From Solidesulfovibrio carbinolicus (GTDB taxonomy: Bacteria > Desulfobacterota > Desulfovibrionia > Desulfovibrionales > Desulfovibrionaceae), in assembly GCF_004135975.1 (NCBI RefSeq), contig NZ_CP026538.1, positions 3,224,001-3,288,000 on the forward strand: 64,000 nucleotides of DNA, written 5' to 3'. The translations under genes and the position numbers were made by a program. Of the stretch, positions 1 to 12,792 are shown one piece after another (position 1 is the stretch's first letter; the number at the start of each line of letters is the position of its first letter). The notes below the pieces were generated by a model. It was not told the origin of the DNA and searched no databases. It was given only the letters and a program-made list of their open reading frames with translations.

Positions 1-659
1 CCGCCCAGGCGGTCGGCCAGATCGCAGACCTTGATGGCCCCCATGAGCGGGTCCTTGGGGATGACGCCGAGCACCCGGATGCCCCGGTCGCGCAGAAACG
101 GCACGATGAGCTTGCGGGTCTCGTCCATGAAATTTGGGGCCACGTCGTTTAAGATGATGCCGGCCAGATGGTCGCCGAGCTGATCCTTGAGCATGAGCAG
201 GTAGTCGTAATTGAGCTCCTTGGAATAGCGGTCGATGACCACGGCCTTGAGCCCGAGTTCAGTGACCACGCGCACGCCGTCGGCGTTGCAGTAGCGGCCG
301 GTGTGCATGCCGCCCGAGCCGCCGACGATGGTGACGTCCTTGCCGGCGCTGACTTTTTCGTAGGCGTCCTTGACGGAGGCCATGACGTCGCCGACCTGGT
401 TGCGGAAGGCCCGCACCTGGAAATCGTGGGTGGCGATGACCGGGGTGAGGGTTTCGGGGGATTCGTTTGTGCGCAGGATGCGCTGGACGTGGTAGGCGTC
501 CTCGTCCCACAGCTTGCCGTCGATCTCCTTGGGAACCGCGCCCACGGGCTTTAAGTAGCCCACGGAAAAGCCTTCTTTTTGCAGACGAAGGCCAAGGCCC
601 ATGACCACCATGTTCTTGCCCGAGTATCCGGCCGTCGCGCCCACGTACAGTCCAGCCAT
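1..659 (-). CDS. BioD-like / phosphotransacetylase N-domain ATPase (partial, 3' end outside window)
   Basis: The reading frame starts at an ATG at 659, behind AGGAGG, and runs off the left edge after about 219 residues. The N-terminus has a P-loop-like G-A-T-A-G-Y-S-G-K motif, followed by a Rossmann-type core including IVGGSGGMHTG and an IILNDV stretch. This is the pattern of the dethiobiotin-synthetase-like domain found at the N-terminus of long phosphotransacetylases and of stand-alone DRTGG-domain ATPases. The family is thought to sense nucleotides or regulate acetyl-phosphate metabolism. The part that would carry a DRTGG or phosphotransacetylase catalytic domain lies outside the window, so which type it is cannot be decided. 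Family confidence is good; function is inferred. Confidence 0.75.
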   Translation of the reverse strand, partial: MAGLYVGATAGYSGKNMVVMGLGLRLQKEGFSVGYLKPVGAVPKEIDGKLWDEDAYHVQRILRTNESPETLTPVIATHDFQVRAFRNQVGDVMASVKDAYEKVSAGKDVTIVGGSGGMHTGRYCNADGVRVVTELGLKAVVIDRYSKELNYDYLLMLKDQLGDHLAGIILNDVAPNFMDETRKLIVPFLRDRGIRVLGVIPKDPLMGAIKVCDLADRLG

Positions 660-989
660 GCCCGCCCTCCTGCGGCTTCGCCCGAGCCGCGTTGCCGTCG
701 CCGGCCAGGTGGCGCGGCGGCGTTGTCCGGCCAAAATGCCTTCCCCGGCCAGGATAATCAAGCCTGTTGCGGCCAGGCGGCGCAAAAAGACGCCGGCCCG
801 GCGGCGGCGCGGCCAAGGCGGACGCCGACGGCAACGGGCCGCGGCCGGCCAAGGCGGCAAGCGCTCTGATCGATGACCCGGCTTTGCGGGCGGGTTGGAA
901 TCGTCGCAGGGAAAGGCTAAGGTCCCGCTTCGAGGCCGCCCCGCCACCGAAAAGGGGAGGCCGCGCCAAAGCCATCCCAGGGAGTCCCC
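660..989. other. intergenic region between divergent genes
   Basis: About 330 bases between the minus-strand ATPase and rnc. It is very GC-rich (many GGCC/CGGCC runs). The open frames here lack a plausible ribosome binding site and look like composition artefacts. It should hold divergent promoters, but none stands out by eye. Confidence 0.5.
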
Positions 990-1721
990 ATGCCCGCATC
1001 CCCGACGCCCGACGCCGCTATCGCCGAAAGTTCGCCCCCGCACCCCCTGGACCTGGGCCACGAGTTCGCCGCCCCGACCCTTTTGGCCACGGCGCTGACC
1101 CATAGTTCCTGCGCCAACGAACGCGGCGAAGGGACAGGACACAACGAACGACTGGAATTTCTCGGCGACGCGGTGTTGGAGCTTTGCGTGTCGGAGGAAC
1201 TTTTTTCCCTGTTCCCCGAGGCTCCGGAAGGCGAGCTGACGCTGTTGCGTTCCCAGCTCGTCAACGAATCGAGCCTGGCGGCCATGGCCTTGCGCCTGGG
1301 GCTGGCCGGCCATGTGCGGCTGGGGCGCGGGGAGGAAAACCAGGGAGGACGGTGGCGGCCGTCGCTTTTAAGCGACGTCTTCGAGGCGGTGGTGGGAGCG
1401 ATTTTTCTCGACGGCGGCTACGCCGCGGCCCGGGCCTTTGTGTCGCGGACCTTCGAGGGCCAGTGGCCCAAGCGTCCGGCCGCGCCGAAAATCAAGGATT
1501 TCAAGAGCCGACTCCAGGAATTCACCCAGCGCACCCACAAGGCCCGGCCGGTCTACGCCCTGCTTGGCAGCGCCGGCCCGGAACACGACAAACGCTTCGA
1601 GGTGCGCCTGACGCTCCCGTGCGGCCGGGAGATCCTGGCCGTGGAGAAAAGCGTGAAAAAAGCCGAACAGCAGGCCGCCCGCCTGGCCCTGACCGCCCTG
1701 GGACAGCTTCCGGAAGAATAG
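990..1721 (+). CDS. rnc: ribonuclease III
   Basis: 243 residues, normal length for RNase III, a cytoplasmic double-strand-specific endoribonuclease that processes rRNA and structured mRNAs. The signature [12 protein letters not shown] lies near residue 50 and carries the catalytic acidic residues. A second acidic helix follows ([18 protein letters not shown]). The C-terminal third (about 165-240) is a double-stranded-RNA-binding domain (KSRLQEFTQ, later [12 protein letters not shown]). ATG at 990 follows AGGGAG. The N-terminus has about 20 extra Pro/Ala-rich residues; a downstream start is possible but has no better ribosome site. It is convergent with flagellin; a perfect inverted repeat lies between them. 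Confidence 0.95.
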   Translation: MPASPTPDAAIAESSPPHPLDLGHEFAAPTLLATALTHSSCANERGEGTGHNERLEFLGDAVLELCVSEELFSLFPEAPEGELTLLRSQLVNESSLAAMALRLGLAGHVRLGRGEENQGGRWRPSLLSDVFEAVVGAIFLDGGYAAARAFVSRTFEGQWPKRPAAPKIKDFKSRLQEFTQRTHKARPVYALLGSAGPEHDKRFEVRLTLPCGREILAVEKSVKKAEQQAARLALTALGQLPEE

Positions 1722-1904
1722 ATTTGGGATTCCAAATGGTTGCGTCGGCAACGCTTGGCTGGACTGCCGTGTGCATTGGCCCATGTGCCGATGACGACCG
1801 TTGCGCCCTTCCTGGCCCGACGCCCTGTATGCGCCGACGTTTCCGCCTTGCCGCGTCCTAGTCAAAATTCCGTCATTCCGCATCCCGCCCGAGGCTTCGA
1901 CCTC

Positions 1905-1950
1905 GGACCAGGGAGGGATCGCACTCCCGCGATCCACGCCTCCCTGGTCC
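1905..1950. terminator. bidirectional hairpin between rnc and flagellin
   Basis: Perfect 12-bp inverted repeat GGACCAGGGAGG (1905-1916) / CCTCCCTGGTCC (1939-1950), with a loop that itself contains GATCGC/GCGATC. It lies between the convergent 3' ends of rnc and flagellin and is T-rich only on the plus side. Probably a shared terminator or 3' stabiliser. Confidence 0.55.
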
Positions 1951-1981
1951 TTGTCTTCATGATGCGCCTTCCCGGTCAGGA

Positions 1982-2878
1982 TTAGCCGCTGATGAGCTGC
2001 ATGGCCATCTTGGGCAGGGAGTTGGCCTGGGACAGCATGGCTACGGCCGCCTGGGTCAGGATCTGGTTGCGCACGAATTCGGTCATTTCCGTGGCCACGT
2101 CCACGTCGGAAATCTGGGACTCGGCGGACTGGAGGTTCTCGGCCTGGATCTGGAGGTTGGAAATGGTGTTTTCCAGCCGGTTCTGCAGCGCGCCGAGGTT
2201 GGCCCGGATCTTGTCCTTGGAAACGATGGCGGAGGTGATGGCTTCCAGGGCCTGCTGGGCCAGGTTCTGGGTGGAAATGCTGCGTCCGCCGGCGCTGGTG
2301 GAGGCGGCGCCGAGGCCAAGGCCGAAGGCCGAGGCGGTGGAGGTGCCGATCTGGATGTAGTAGTAGTCCTCGGAGCTGGAGTTGCCGGTGCCGAAGTGGA
2401 CCTTGAGCTTGCCTTGAGGCGTCAGATTACCGCCGTTGTGCACGCTGGAGGACAGGTTGCCGTTGAGCAGATAGATGCCGTTAAAATCCGTGGCGCTGGC
2501 GATTCGGGTGATTTCCGAGGCCATGGCCTGGTATTCCGAGTCGATGATGAGGCGCTGGTCCGAGGTGTAGGTGCCGGTGGAAGCCTGTTCGGCCAGTTCC
2601 TTCATGCGGATGAGCTTTTCGTCGATGACCTGGAGCGCGCCGTCCGCCGTCTGGATCATGGAAATGGCGTCGTTGGCGTTGCGCACGCCCTGGTTGAGGG
2701 TGGAAATATCCGAGCGCATGAGCTCGCGAATGGCCAGACCGGCGGCGTCGTCGGCGGCGGTGGTGATGCGCAGGCCCGAGGACAGACGGCGAGTCGAGGT
2801 GGCCAGGGCACCGTAGGAATCGGACAGATTCCGGGCGGCGTTGTTCGCCATCAAGTTATGATTGATAACCATGGACAT
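1982..2878 (-). CDS. fliC: flagellin
   Basis: 298 residues, a short flagellin with little variable D2/D3 region. The N-terminal D0/D1 part shows INHNLMANNAARNL, then LSSGLRITTAADDAAGLAI. The C-terminal D1/D0 part ends in a coiled-coil stretch and AVAMLSQANSLPKMAMQL. Both termini pack into the filament core, and the short centre is exposed. ATG at 2878 follows AAGGAGG with good spacing; an internal ATG two codons on is less well placed. It is transcribed alone from an AT-rich leader, separated by a terminator from flgE upstream. The nearby glycosyltransferases could modify the Ser/Thr-rich centre (about residues 145-200), but this is inference. Confidence 0.96.
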   Translation of the reverse strand: MSMVINHNLMANNAARNLSDSYGALATSTRRLSSGLRITTAADDAAGLAIRELMRSDISTLNQGVRNANDAISMIQTADGALQVIDEKLIRMKELAEQASTGTYTSDQRLIIDSEYQAMASEITRIASATDFNGIYLLNGNLSSSVHNGGNLTPQGKLKVHFGTGNSSSEDYYYIQIGTSTASAFGLGLGAASTSAGGRSISTQNLAQQALEAITSAIVSKDKIRANLGALQNRLENTISNLQIQAENLQSAESQISDVDVATEMTEFVRNQILTQAAVAMLSQANSLPKMAMQLISG

Positions 2879-2974
2879 AAGAAACCTCCTTGTTGCAACC
2901 AGACAATCCGTGTTGGTTTTGCCAAGTTAAAGCAGGAGGCGTTCCAAAAACATTTTTCTTTTTATTTCTAGATA

Positions 2975-3004
2975 ATTATATCGAATAAAAGCCGCCCTAG
3001 GCAA
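2975..3004 (-). promoter_or_regulatory. candidate flagellin promoter
   Basis: On the minus strand, TTGCCT (2999-3004), an 18-base spacer, and a perfect TATAAT (2975-2980), in the only AT-rich stretch upstream of flagellin. The untranslated leader would be about 90 nt. No good sigma-28 (TAAA-N15-GCCGATAA) or sigma-54 (GG-N10-GC) match was seen by eye. Confidence 0.4.
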
Positions 3005-3187
3005 AAATATTCCTCCCCATTGCCAAGAAATCCACGCTGGACCGGAGTCGGTCCCGACGCGGCCGGCACTATACCCGGCAAGCTTTTCCCAGATCCCTTG
3101 ATCAGGGCTGGCTCCCACTTCCAGGCCGGCCGGTCTCTCTCCCCGGACGACGGCCCCGCGCCAGACCGGTCATGGCTCGGCCGCCAG

Positions 3188-3257
3188 CGCCAGAGCAGGA
3201 CCGGTCGTCCTCTGGCGACCACGCCAAAAAGGCCGCCCCCTGTCGGGAGCGGCCTTT
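3188..3257 (-). terminator. flgE operon terminator (two hairpins)
   Basis: The hairpin AAAGGCCGC/GCGGCCTTT (3228-3236 and 3249-3257) is followed on the minus strand by TTTTT, a classic intrinsic terminator just after the flgE stop. A second hairpin, CGCCAGAG/CTCTGGCG (3188-3195 and 3210-3217) with an inner GGAC/GTCC, follows directly. Confidence 0.8.
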
Positions 3258-3279
3258 GGCGCGGCACTTGGCTTCGCGG

Positions 3280-4932
3280 CTAGCGCTTGAGCTGAATGAC
3301 TTCCGAGAGCATGGAGTCCACGGTGGTGATGGTCTTGCTGTTGGCCTCGAACCCGCGCTGGGTGAGGATCATGCTGACCATTTCCGTGGCCAGGTCCACG
3401 TTGGAGGTTTCCAGGGTGTTGCCCGAGATGGAGCCCACGGAACCGGTGTTGGCCCGGTTGGTGGTGCCCTGCCCGGAATCCAGGGTGGCGGCGTAGAGGT
3501 TGCTGCCCTGGCGGCTTAAGCCCTGGAGGTTGGTGAAGTTGGCCAGGGCCAGAGCCCACAGCTTCTGGGTTTGGCCGTTGGAGAAGGTGCCGGTCAATAT
3601 GCCGTCGCTGTCCACGGACACGCTGGTGAGAAGTCCCGAGGTGTAGCCGTTTTGCGAACTGAACACCGTGGAGGACGAGGTGGCGTAGCTGGTGGTCACG
3701 GTGCTGTTGACCTTGGTGGTGGACGGATTGAAGGACACCAGCTCGTCGGGGTCATGGGCGGCGGCGGCGGAAAGCAGCGTGCCGGTTGCGCCGGGCACGA
3801 AGCCGTTCTTGTTGCTCAGGCCCACGTTAAAGGCGATGTTGAGCGCGTTTGGCGAATCGGTGAAGCTGGCGTCGGACACCGACTTGAAGTTGGCGGTGAA
3901 GACGGGGTAGCCGTTCTTCACGCTGGCCGCCGCCCACTGGGTCGCGTCGAAGGGGCCGCCGGTGGCGTTGCTGGCCTGCAAGGTGTAGGCGCTCATGTTT
4001 TCCAGGCTGCCCGAGGAGTCGAAGGTCATGGTGCCGGTCATGAGCAGGCCGGCGGTTTCGGTGCCGGCGATGGGATTGCCGGCGGAATCGACGCGGCCGT
4101 CCTCGCTGGGGTCGCAGGTGACGGCGTATTCCCAGTAATCCTTGCCGTCTTCGCTGACGACCTTGTCGTAGTAGACGGTCAGGGTATGGGGCGAACCGTT
4201 TTCGTCGTAGACCTTGATGGTGGACTGGTAGCCGTAGGCCGTGGAGGGCATGGCCGGGCTGGCCGTGCCGTCCCACTGCTCGGTCATGGCGTAGTAATAA
4301 TTGGTGCCGGCGGTGCGGGTGTTCTGGGTCGTGGTGTCGGAGTCGAGCTGGGTGACCATGGTGACGCTGGAAGTCGCCTTGGCCGGGCTGGTGAACTGGG
4401 TCAGGCGGATGTCCTGGATCTCGCCGGAGACCGGCACCTGACTCAAGACCGTGCCCGAGGCGGCGGCGGCGTCGATGCGGTCCTGATCGACCTTCCACCC
4501 CTGGACGGCCAGGCCTTGCGGCGTGACCAGGTAGCCGTCGGAATCGAAGCTGAAGTCGCCGGCGCGGGTGTAATAGGTGGTGGTGTTGCCGGTGTTGAGC
4601 ATCTTGCCGTTGGAACCCACCTGGCTCTTCTGCTTGACCATGAAAAAGCCGTTGCCGCTAATCGCCATGTCCAGGTTTTCGCTGGTGGTTTCCAGGCCGC
4701 CCTGGGAGTAGTCGGAGACAATGGTGCCCACGCGCACGCCGCGGCCGATCTGCTTGACGCCGGCGGCCGTGCCGACGTTGGCGCTCATGAGGTCCATGAA
4801 ATCGGTTCGCGCGCCCTTGAAGCCGTAGGTATTGACGTTGGCCAGGTTGTTGCCGATGGTGCCCATCTTCGTCGAGTTGGCCAGTAAGCCCGACACGCCC
4901 GACCACATGGATGTTCCTAATCCGACTCCCAT
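3280..4932 (-). CDS. flgE: flagellar hook protein
   Basis: 550 residues, at the long end for FlgE, which polymerises into the hook joining basal body and filament. The N-terminus has SMWSGVSGLLANSTKMGTIG and NNLANVNTYGFKG (flagellar rod/hook N-terminal motif). The C-terminus has NTLETSNVDLATEMVSMI and LTQRGFEANSKTI (rod/hook C-terminal motif). The middle (about 150-450) is the exposed Thr/Ser/Gly-rich hook domain. ATG at 4932 follows AGGAGG. It lies 36 bases after flgD, with fliK before that: fliK-flgD-flgE is the usual hook-assembly order. Confidence 0.96.
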   Translation of the reverse strand: MGVGLGTSMWSGVSGLLANSTKMGTIGNNLANVNTYGFKGARTDFMDLMSANVGTAAGVKQIGRGVRVGTIVSDYSQGGLETTSENLDMAISGNGFFMVKQKSQVGSNGKMLNTGNTTTYYTRAGDFSFDSDGYLVTPQGLAVQGWKVDQDRIDAAAASGTVLSQVPVSGEIQDIRLTQFTSPAKATSSVTMVTQLDSDTTTQNTRTAGTNYYYAMTEQWDGTASPAMPSTAYGYQSTIKVYDENGSPHTLTVYYDKVVSEDGKDYWEYAVTCDPSEDGRVDSAGNPIAGTETAGLLMTGTMTFDSSGSLENMSAYTLQASNATGGPFDATQWAAASVKNGYPVFTANFKSVSDASFTDSPNALNIAFNVGLSNKNGFVPGATGTLLSAAAAHDPDELVSFNPSTTKVNSTVTTSYATSSSTVFSSQNGYTSGLLTSVSVDSDGILTGTFSNGQTQKLWALALANFTNLQGLSRQGSNLYAATLDSGQGTTNRANTGSVGSISGNTLETSNVDLATEMVSMILTQRGFEANSKTITTVDSMLSEVIQLKR

Positions 4933-4968
4933 AACGTCCTCCTTTCCTTATGTCCTCCCCGCGTCGGG

Positions 4969-5667
4969 TCAGGAATTCTCTTCTGTGGTGGTGGTATCGC
5001 TTACCACGTTGGTGATGTCGGTGAAGGCCACGTAGCGGCCGCCGCCGATGTCGAGGTAATAACTGCCGCTGACCTGCTGGATGCCTTCGACGGTGCCGGT
5101 CATGGTGCTGGAGACCTTCATGACGTCGCCGTCGGCGTTGGTGGCGGTCACGGCCACCTGGTACTGGCCGTCGTCCACGGCGTTGCCGTCGTAATCCTTG
5201 CCGTCCCACTTGAACTCTACTTCCCCGGCCGTGGTGGCCCCGAGGTCCACGGTGCGCACGATGCTGCCTGCGCTGTCGAGCACGTTGACCAGGCAGGTGG
5301 CGGCGTCTTCCGGCAGGGTGAAGGTCACCGAGGTGGCCGCGCCGTCCTCGACGTTGACCGCCGTGCCGTTGGCTTCGATGGTCTTGCCGATGAAATTCAC
5401 GGCCCCGATCATCTGCTGCTCCTGGGAGAGCGTGGACAGGCCTTCGATGCCGGAGTTGATTTCGGTGAGCTGTTCAAGGCTCGAAAACTGCGCCAGTTCG
5501 GCCACGAATTCCTTGTCGTCCATGGGATCAAGGGGATCCTGGTACTGCAACTGGGTGACGAGGAGCTGCAGGAAGGCGTCCATGCCAAGGCCGGAGGTCG
5601 ACGAGCTCGTGGTCGAGCTGGCGGAGCTGCCGGAGGTGGCGGAAAGAAGGCTGTCGACGTAACTCAT
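4969..5667 (-). CDS. flgD: flagellar hook capping protein
   Basis: 232 residues, typical of FlgD, the scaffold cap that sits at the growing hook tip and guides FlgE polymerisation. The conserved N-terminal region reads DAFLQLLVTQLQYQDPLDPM and then EFVAELAQFSSLEQL (residues about 30-75). The C-terminal half holds the FlgD Ig-like/Tudor-like fold (EFKWDGKDYDGNAVDDGQY). A Ser/Thr-rich start (residues 8-25) precedes the conserved part. ATG at 5667 follows GGGAG. It lies 15 bases after fliK and is evidently co-transcribed with it. Confidence 0.95.
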   Translation of the reverse strand: MSYVDSLLSATSGSSASSTTSSSTSGLGMDAFLQLLVTQLQYQDPLDPMDDKEFVAELAQFSSLEQLTEINSGIEGLSTLSQEQQMIGAVNFIGKTIEANGTAVNVEDGAATSVTFTLPEDAATCLVNVLDSAGSIVRTVDLGATTAGEVEFKWDGKDYDGNAVDDGQYQVAVTATNADGDVMKVSSTMTGTVEGIQQVSGSYYLDIGGGRYVAFTDITNVVSDTTTTEENS

Positions 5668-5682
5668 GGCCTGCTCCCTGTG

Positions 5683-7593
5683 TTAGGCGAAAAGGTCGAG
5701 CCCGGAGGCGCGGGCGGTCATCGGTTCGGGGATGACCAGGGATTCGCCCTGGCCGGCCGCCGCGTCCCTGGCCAGGCGCACCGAGGAGCGGATGCGCTCC
5801 AGGGCTTCGCGCTGCTCGCGGGCTTCGTTGTGGCGCTCGGGGCTGTCCCAGGCGGCGTTCTGGTTGTCCTGGGAGAGTTGGCTGCGTACCTCGACCTCGG
5901 ACACCTTGAACCCCTGCTCTTCCAGGGATTGCTTGATCTTGGCGGCGTGTTCCTGGAGCATGGCCGTGGTGTCGGCGTTGTCGGCGGAAATAACGGCCCG
6001 GACTTCCTTGTCCTTGACGGTCAGGGTCACCTGGACCTTGCCGAGTTCGTCCGGGGTCAGGGTCAGGGTGAGCTGCTTGGCTTCCTGTCCCGCGCCCTTT
6101 AAAATCCCGCTTTCCACCTGCCGGGCCACCCGGGCGGCCAGGGCCGGATCGATAGTCTTGGCTTGCTGGCCGGACGGGGAAGTCTTCAGCGCATCCATGG
6201 CCGCCAGGGTCGGGCTGGTTTCGGCGGTCTGGCCGGCGGTCTGGCCCGTGGCCGTGCGGCCGGCGAAGCGGATCTTGCCCATGAGTTCGGCCATGGACTC
6301 GTCGTGCCCGCCCTGGCCGTTCTGGCCGAATCCGAAAGCATTGCCGCCGGCCGCGCCCTGCTGGCCGGAGCCGGTCTGTTGGTGGACTTCGGCGTTCTGG
6401 ACCGGGGTCGAGGCGGCCTGTTCCTTGGCCTGGGGAGCAACCTCCGGCTGCCCCTGGGCCTTGGCCGAAGCTTCGGCGGCGTTGCCGGCCAGGCTTGCCT
6501 GTTCGGCGGCCACGGCCCCGGCCTTGGCGGCCAGTTCGGCATGGGCGCCGGTCTTGGGTTCGACGGCCTTGCCGGCCGAGGCTGCATCCGTGGCGGTCTG
6601 GGCGGCGGCCGGGGATTCCTGTCCCTCGGCGGCCTTGCCGGCCTGGGGCACGTCGGCCAGGGCGTCAAGCCCGTTGCCGTCGGCCTTGGCCTCGCCTTCC
6701 TCGCTGCTCATGGCCACGATCTGGCCGGCCTTGCGAGCCACGTCGTCCTGATGCAGGTCCGAAGAGCGGCCGGTGGTGTCGCGCTGCCAGGCGTTTTGCA
6801 ACACGTCGGAGGCGGCCTCCCGGAATTCGGCCATCTTCTGATTTTCCTGGCCGAGCTGGGCCAGCAGTTCGTTTTTGACCAGGGACATGGCGGAGACGAT
6901 GCCCTGGCCGGTCTGGCCGGAGGATTCGCCCATGAGGCTGGACAGGCGGGACTGGGCCTGTTCGGAAAGATTGAGCGCGCGGCCCAGGGCGGTGATTTCC
7001 GACGCCCCGACCTGGACTTCGTTTTCACTCGACATGCCGGCCAACTTTTCGTCGATAGCGGCCATGACCGACTGGGTTTCGCCCCGGGACAGGGCCTCGA
7101 CCATCTGCTGGGACTGGTCGGCGGTGAAGCCGAGCTTGCCGAGCAGGCCGAGGATCTGGACCTGATCGTCGTTGGCGATGACCTTCTTCTCGCCCTTGCC
7201 GGCCGAGGAGACCTTCTTTTCGACTTCGTCCATGAGTTCGCCCCAGGTCATGCCCTTGCCGTCGCCGGCCTTGGCTTCCATGGCGTCGAGTTCTTCGTCG
7301 GAAAAGCCCTGGTCCTTGAGTTCGCTGCGCAGGGCGGCAATATCTTCCCGGGTCACGGGCAGGGTCTTGATGTCCTCTTCGGAGGGGGAGGCGGCGGCGG
7401 AGACGACCTCGGCGGCGGCGGCCTTGCCGGACAGATCGGCCACGGCGGCGCTGGACGTGGAATCGGCCCGTGCGTTGTCGAGGAGGCTGGCGAAAAGCGC
7501 CGACTGGCGGCTGCCGAGCCCCGAGCCGCCGGTGGCGGCGGCGTCGGCCATCACGCTTTGGGTGCGTCGCTGGATAAGGGGAAGAATTTGCAT
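5683..7593 (-). CDS. fliK: flagellar hook-length control protein
   Basis: 636 residues from the ATG at 7593, behind AGGAGG. The frame stays open to 8253, but that part overlaps the upstream heptosyltransferase and has no start signal. The long N-terminal and middle part is Ala/Gln/Glu/Gly-rich and low in complexity (about residues 300-480), as expected of the molecular-ruler part of FliK. The C-terminal domain (about 510-600) is conserved: KQLTLTLTPDELGKVQVTLT, then EHAAKIKQSLEEQGFKVSEV. FliK measures hook length and switches export from hook to filament substrates. It is the first gene of the fliK-flgD-flgE unit, after a strong terminator. Confidence 0.92.
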   Translation of the reverse strand: MQILPLIQRRTQSVMADAAATGGSGLGSRQSALFASLLDNARADSTSSAAVADLSGKAAAAEVVSAAASPSEEDIKTLPVTREDIAALRSELKDQGFSDEELDAMEAKAGDGKGMTWGELMDEVEKKVSSAGKGEKKVIANDDQVQILGLLGKLGFTADQSQQMVEALSRGETQSVMAAIDEKLAGMSSENEVQVGASEITALGRALNLSEQAQSRLSSLMGESSGQTGQGIVSAMSLVKNELLAQLGQENQKMAEFREAASDVLQNAWQRDTTGRSSDLHQDDVARKAGQIVAMSSEEGEAKADGNGLDALADVPQAGKAAEGQESPAAAQTATDAASAGKAVEPKTGAHAELAAKAGAVAAEQASLAGNAAEASAKAQGQPEVAPQAKEQAASTPVQNAEVHQQTGSGQQGAAGGNAFGFGQNGQGGHDESMAELMGKIRFAGRTATGQTAGQTAETSPTLAAMDALKTSPSGQQAKTIDPALAARVARQVESGILKGAGQEAKQLTLTLTPDELGKVQVTLTVKDKEVRAVISADNADTTAMLQEHAAKIKQSLEEQGFKVSEVEVRSQLSQDNQNAAWDSPERHNEAREQREALERIRSSVRLARDAAAGQGESLVIPEPMTARASGLDLFA

Positions 7594-7639
7594 ACCGGGC
7601 CTCCTGCGCCCACAATTCTTCAAGACCCGTTCCAAATAC

Positions 7640-7676
7640 AAAAAGCGCGTTTCGACAAGGGTTTGCCGAAACGCGC
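7640..7676 (-). terminator. terminator between glycosyltransferase cluster and fliK
   Basis: 10-bp perfect stem GCGCGTTTCG/CGAAACGCGC (7645-7654 and 7667-7676), followed on the minus strand by TTTTT (7640-7644). It is a textbook intrinsic terminator after the GT9 gene and makes fliK the start of a separate transcript. Confidence 0.85.
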
Positions 7677-7706
7677 CAGCGGCACGAGGGAGTTTTTTTC
7701 CGTTTG

Positions 7707-9123
7707 CTACCCGGCGAAAAGCGCGGAGGCGCGCGCATACAGGGCCAGGGCGGCCAATCGGGCCGGCCGGGAGCCGTCGCCGTTTTGGAGCAGGCGTTCG
7801 ATGTAACCGGCCAGCGGTCCCACGCCCGGGGCAAAGGCTTCGGCAAAAGCGGCGTCGGGCACAACCCCGCGCCGCGTGTCCCGGGCCAGGGCCGCGCCCA
7901 GGCGGCCGAGCTTTTTGCCAAGGGTCGCGTGAAGGGCCGGCTGGCCCTGGGCCAGGGCGGCGGCGGCCAGCCGTGGCGCGGCTTCGGGGAGCAGGCCGAA
8001 GACATGGCCGAAGACGGCCCGCCAGAAGTCGCCCACCAGTTCCCGCCCCGCCGACGGGACCGGCCCGGACGCGACGGAGACCGGTTCCAAAACGCGCAGG
8101 CCATGCGCGTCCACGGCCGTGCGCAAGAGTTCGAAAGCCGGGATCACGGCCCCGGCCAGACGGTCGTCCTCGCCCCGGGCCAGCCGGGCCGCCACGTAGC
8201 CCACCCGCACCGGGTCCAGGCGGTCGCGGCAGACCACCGCCTCCCGGAAACATTCCCAGCAGCCCCGGCAGGACAGGCGCGGACGCAGCACGTAATGCCC
8301 GGGTTGGTACGGCCCGGTCTCATGGGGGCTGACCGGCCCCACCGACAGGTTGAGCACCCGCCAGCCGGTCCAGGCGGCCAGGTGCATGGGGCCGGTGTCC
8401 GGGCTGACGAGAAGCGCCATCTCCTGGCCCAAAAGCGCCAGTTCCTTGAGGCCAAGCTTGCCGCACAGGTTGGACAGCGGGATGCCGGCAAGCCTTGCCG
8501 CCTCGTCCCCGAGCCCGGCCTCGCCCGGGCCGCCCAGGAGCACCGGCACCAGGCCCCGCCGGACGAGCTCCCGGGCCAGGGCGGCGAAAAAGGCCGGACC
8601 AGGGCGTTTTTCCGGCTGACTGGCCCCGAGAAACAGCCCGACCTTACGCCGTCCTGGCCCGCCCCGGCGCGGAGGCGGCCAGGACGTCCCGGCCAGCAGG
8701 GCCGGCGGCACGAGGTCCAGGGCGTTCAGCTCGGCCCAGTGGTAGCGGCTGTGGCGGTTTAGGTGAACCACCGAGGACCGGTAGAGCTGCCAGTCTCCGC
8801 CGATGCGGGTCGCTCCGTCGGGGCCGATGGCCGGCCCCAGGCGTCGCGCGGCCGGGATGGCTCCGGCCAGCCGGGCCGCCTGGGGCACGATGCCCAGATT
8901 GACCACCAGCTCGTGTTCGCGACCGGGCAGGGCGGCGGCGGCTTGTTCCAGGCTCATGAAATGCGCCTGGGGGCCAATGGGCAAAAGCGGCCGGGCAAAG
9001 GCGGGATCGGCCACCACGGTGACGGACCGGCCGGGATGGCTGCGGGCCAGCCACAGCAGCAGCGGATAGGTGAGGATCAAATCCCCCATGCGCTGGGTCT
9101 GAATGACGGCGATGGGGGTCGAG

Positions 9124-9131
<8 letters not shown>
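7707..9131 (-). CDS. glycosyltransferase family 9 (ADP-heptose:LPS heptosyltransferase-like)
   Basis: 474 residues from a GTG at 9131 behind GGGAGG. This start places the family's opening strand (IAVIQTQRMGDLILTYPLLL) at residues 7-26, where heptosyltransferases have it. The C-terminal half carries LLVSPDTGPMHLAAWTG, the GT9 nucleotide-sugar motif. A Cys cluster follows (C-R-G-C-W-E-C-F...V-V-C, near residues 290-305) and may bind metal. About 120 extra residues at the C-terminus are unassigned. It overlaps the GT2 gene upstream by 8 bases, suggesting coupled translation. The role is probably adding a sugar to LPS core or to a surface protein; donor and acceptor are unknown. Confidence 0.82.

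Positions 9132-12779
<3,648 letters not shown>

Positions 12780-12792
<13 letters not shown>

Larger units (their letters stand above)
2879..3279. other. flagellin upstream region
   Basis: About 400 bases with no convincing gene. From left to right (downstream to upstream for flagellin) it holds an AT-rich leader (2940-3000) with a sigma-70-like promoter, a GC-rich stretch, and two adjacent hairpins ending the flgE transcript (3188-3217 and 3228-3257). Confidence 0.6.

Noticed and set aside
7594-8253. 220-residue N-terminal extension of FliK
   Set aside because: Overlaps the heptosyltransferase gene and the strong terminator at 7640-7676; the ATG at 7593 has AGGAGG.
8221-8290. Iron-sulfur cluster in the GT9 protein from its four Cys
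   Set aside because: The spacing C-x2-C-x2-C then a more distant C does not match a standard cluster motif and the family has no known cluster; left as possible metal site only.
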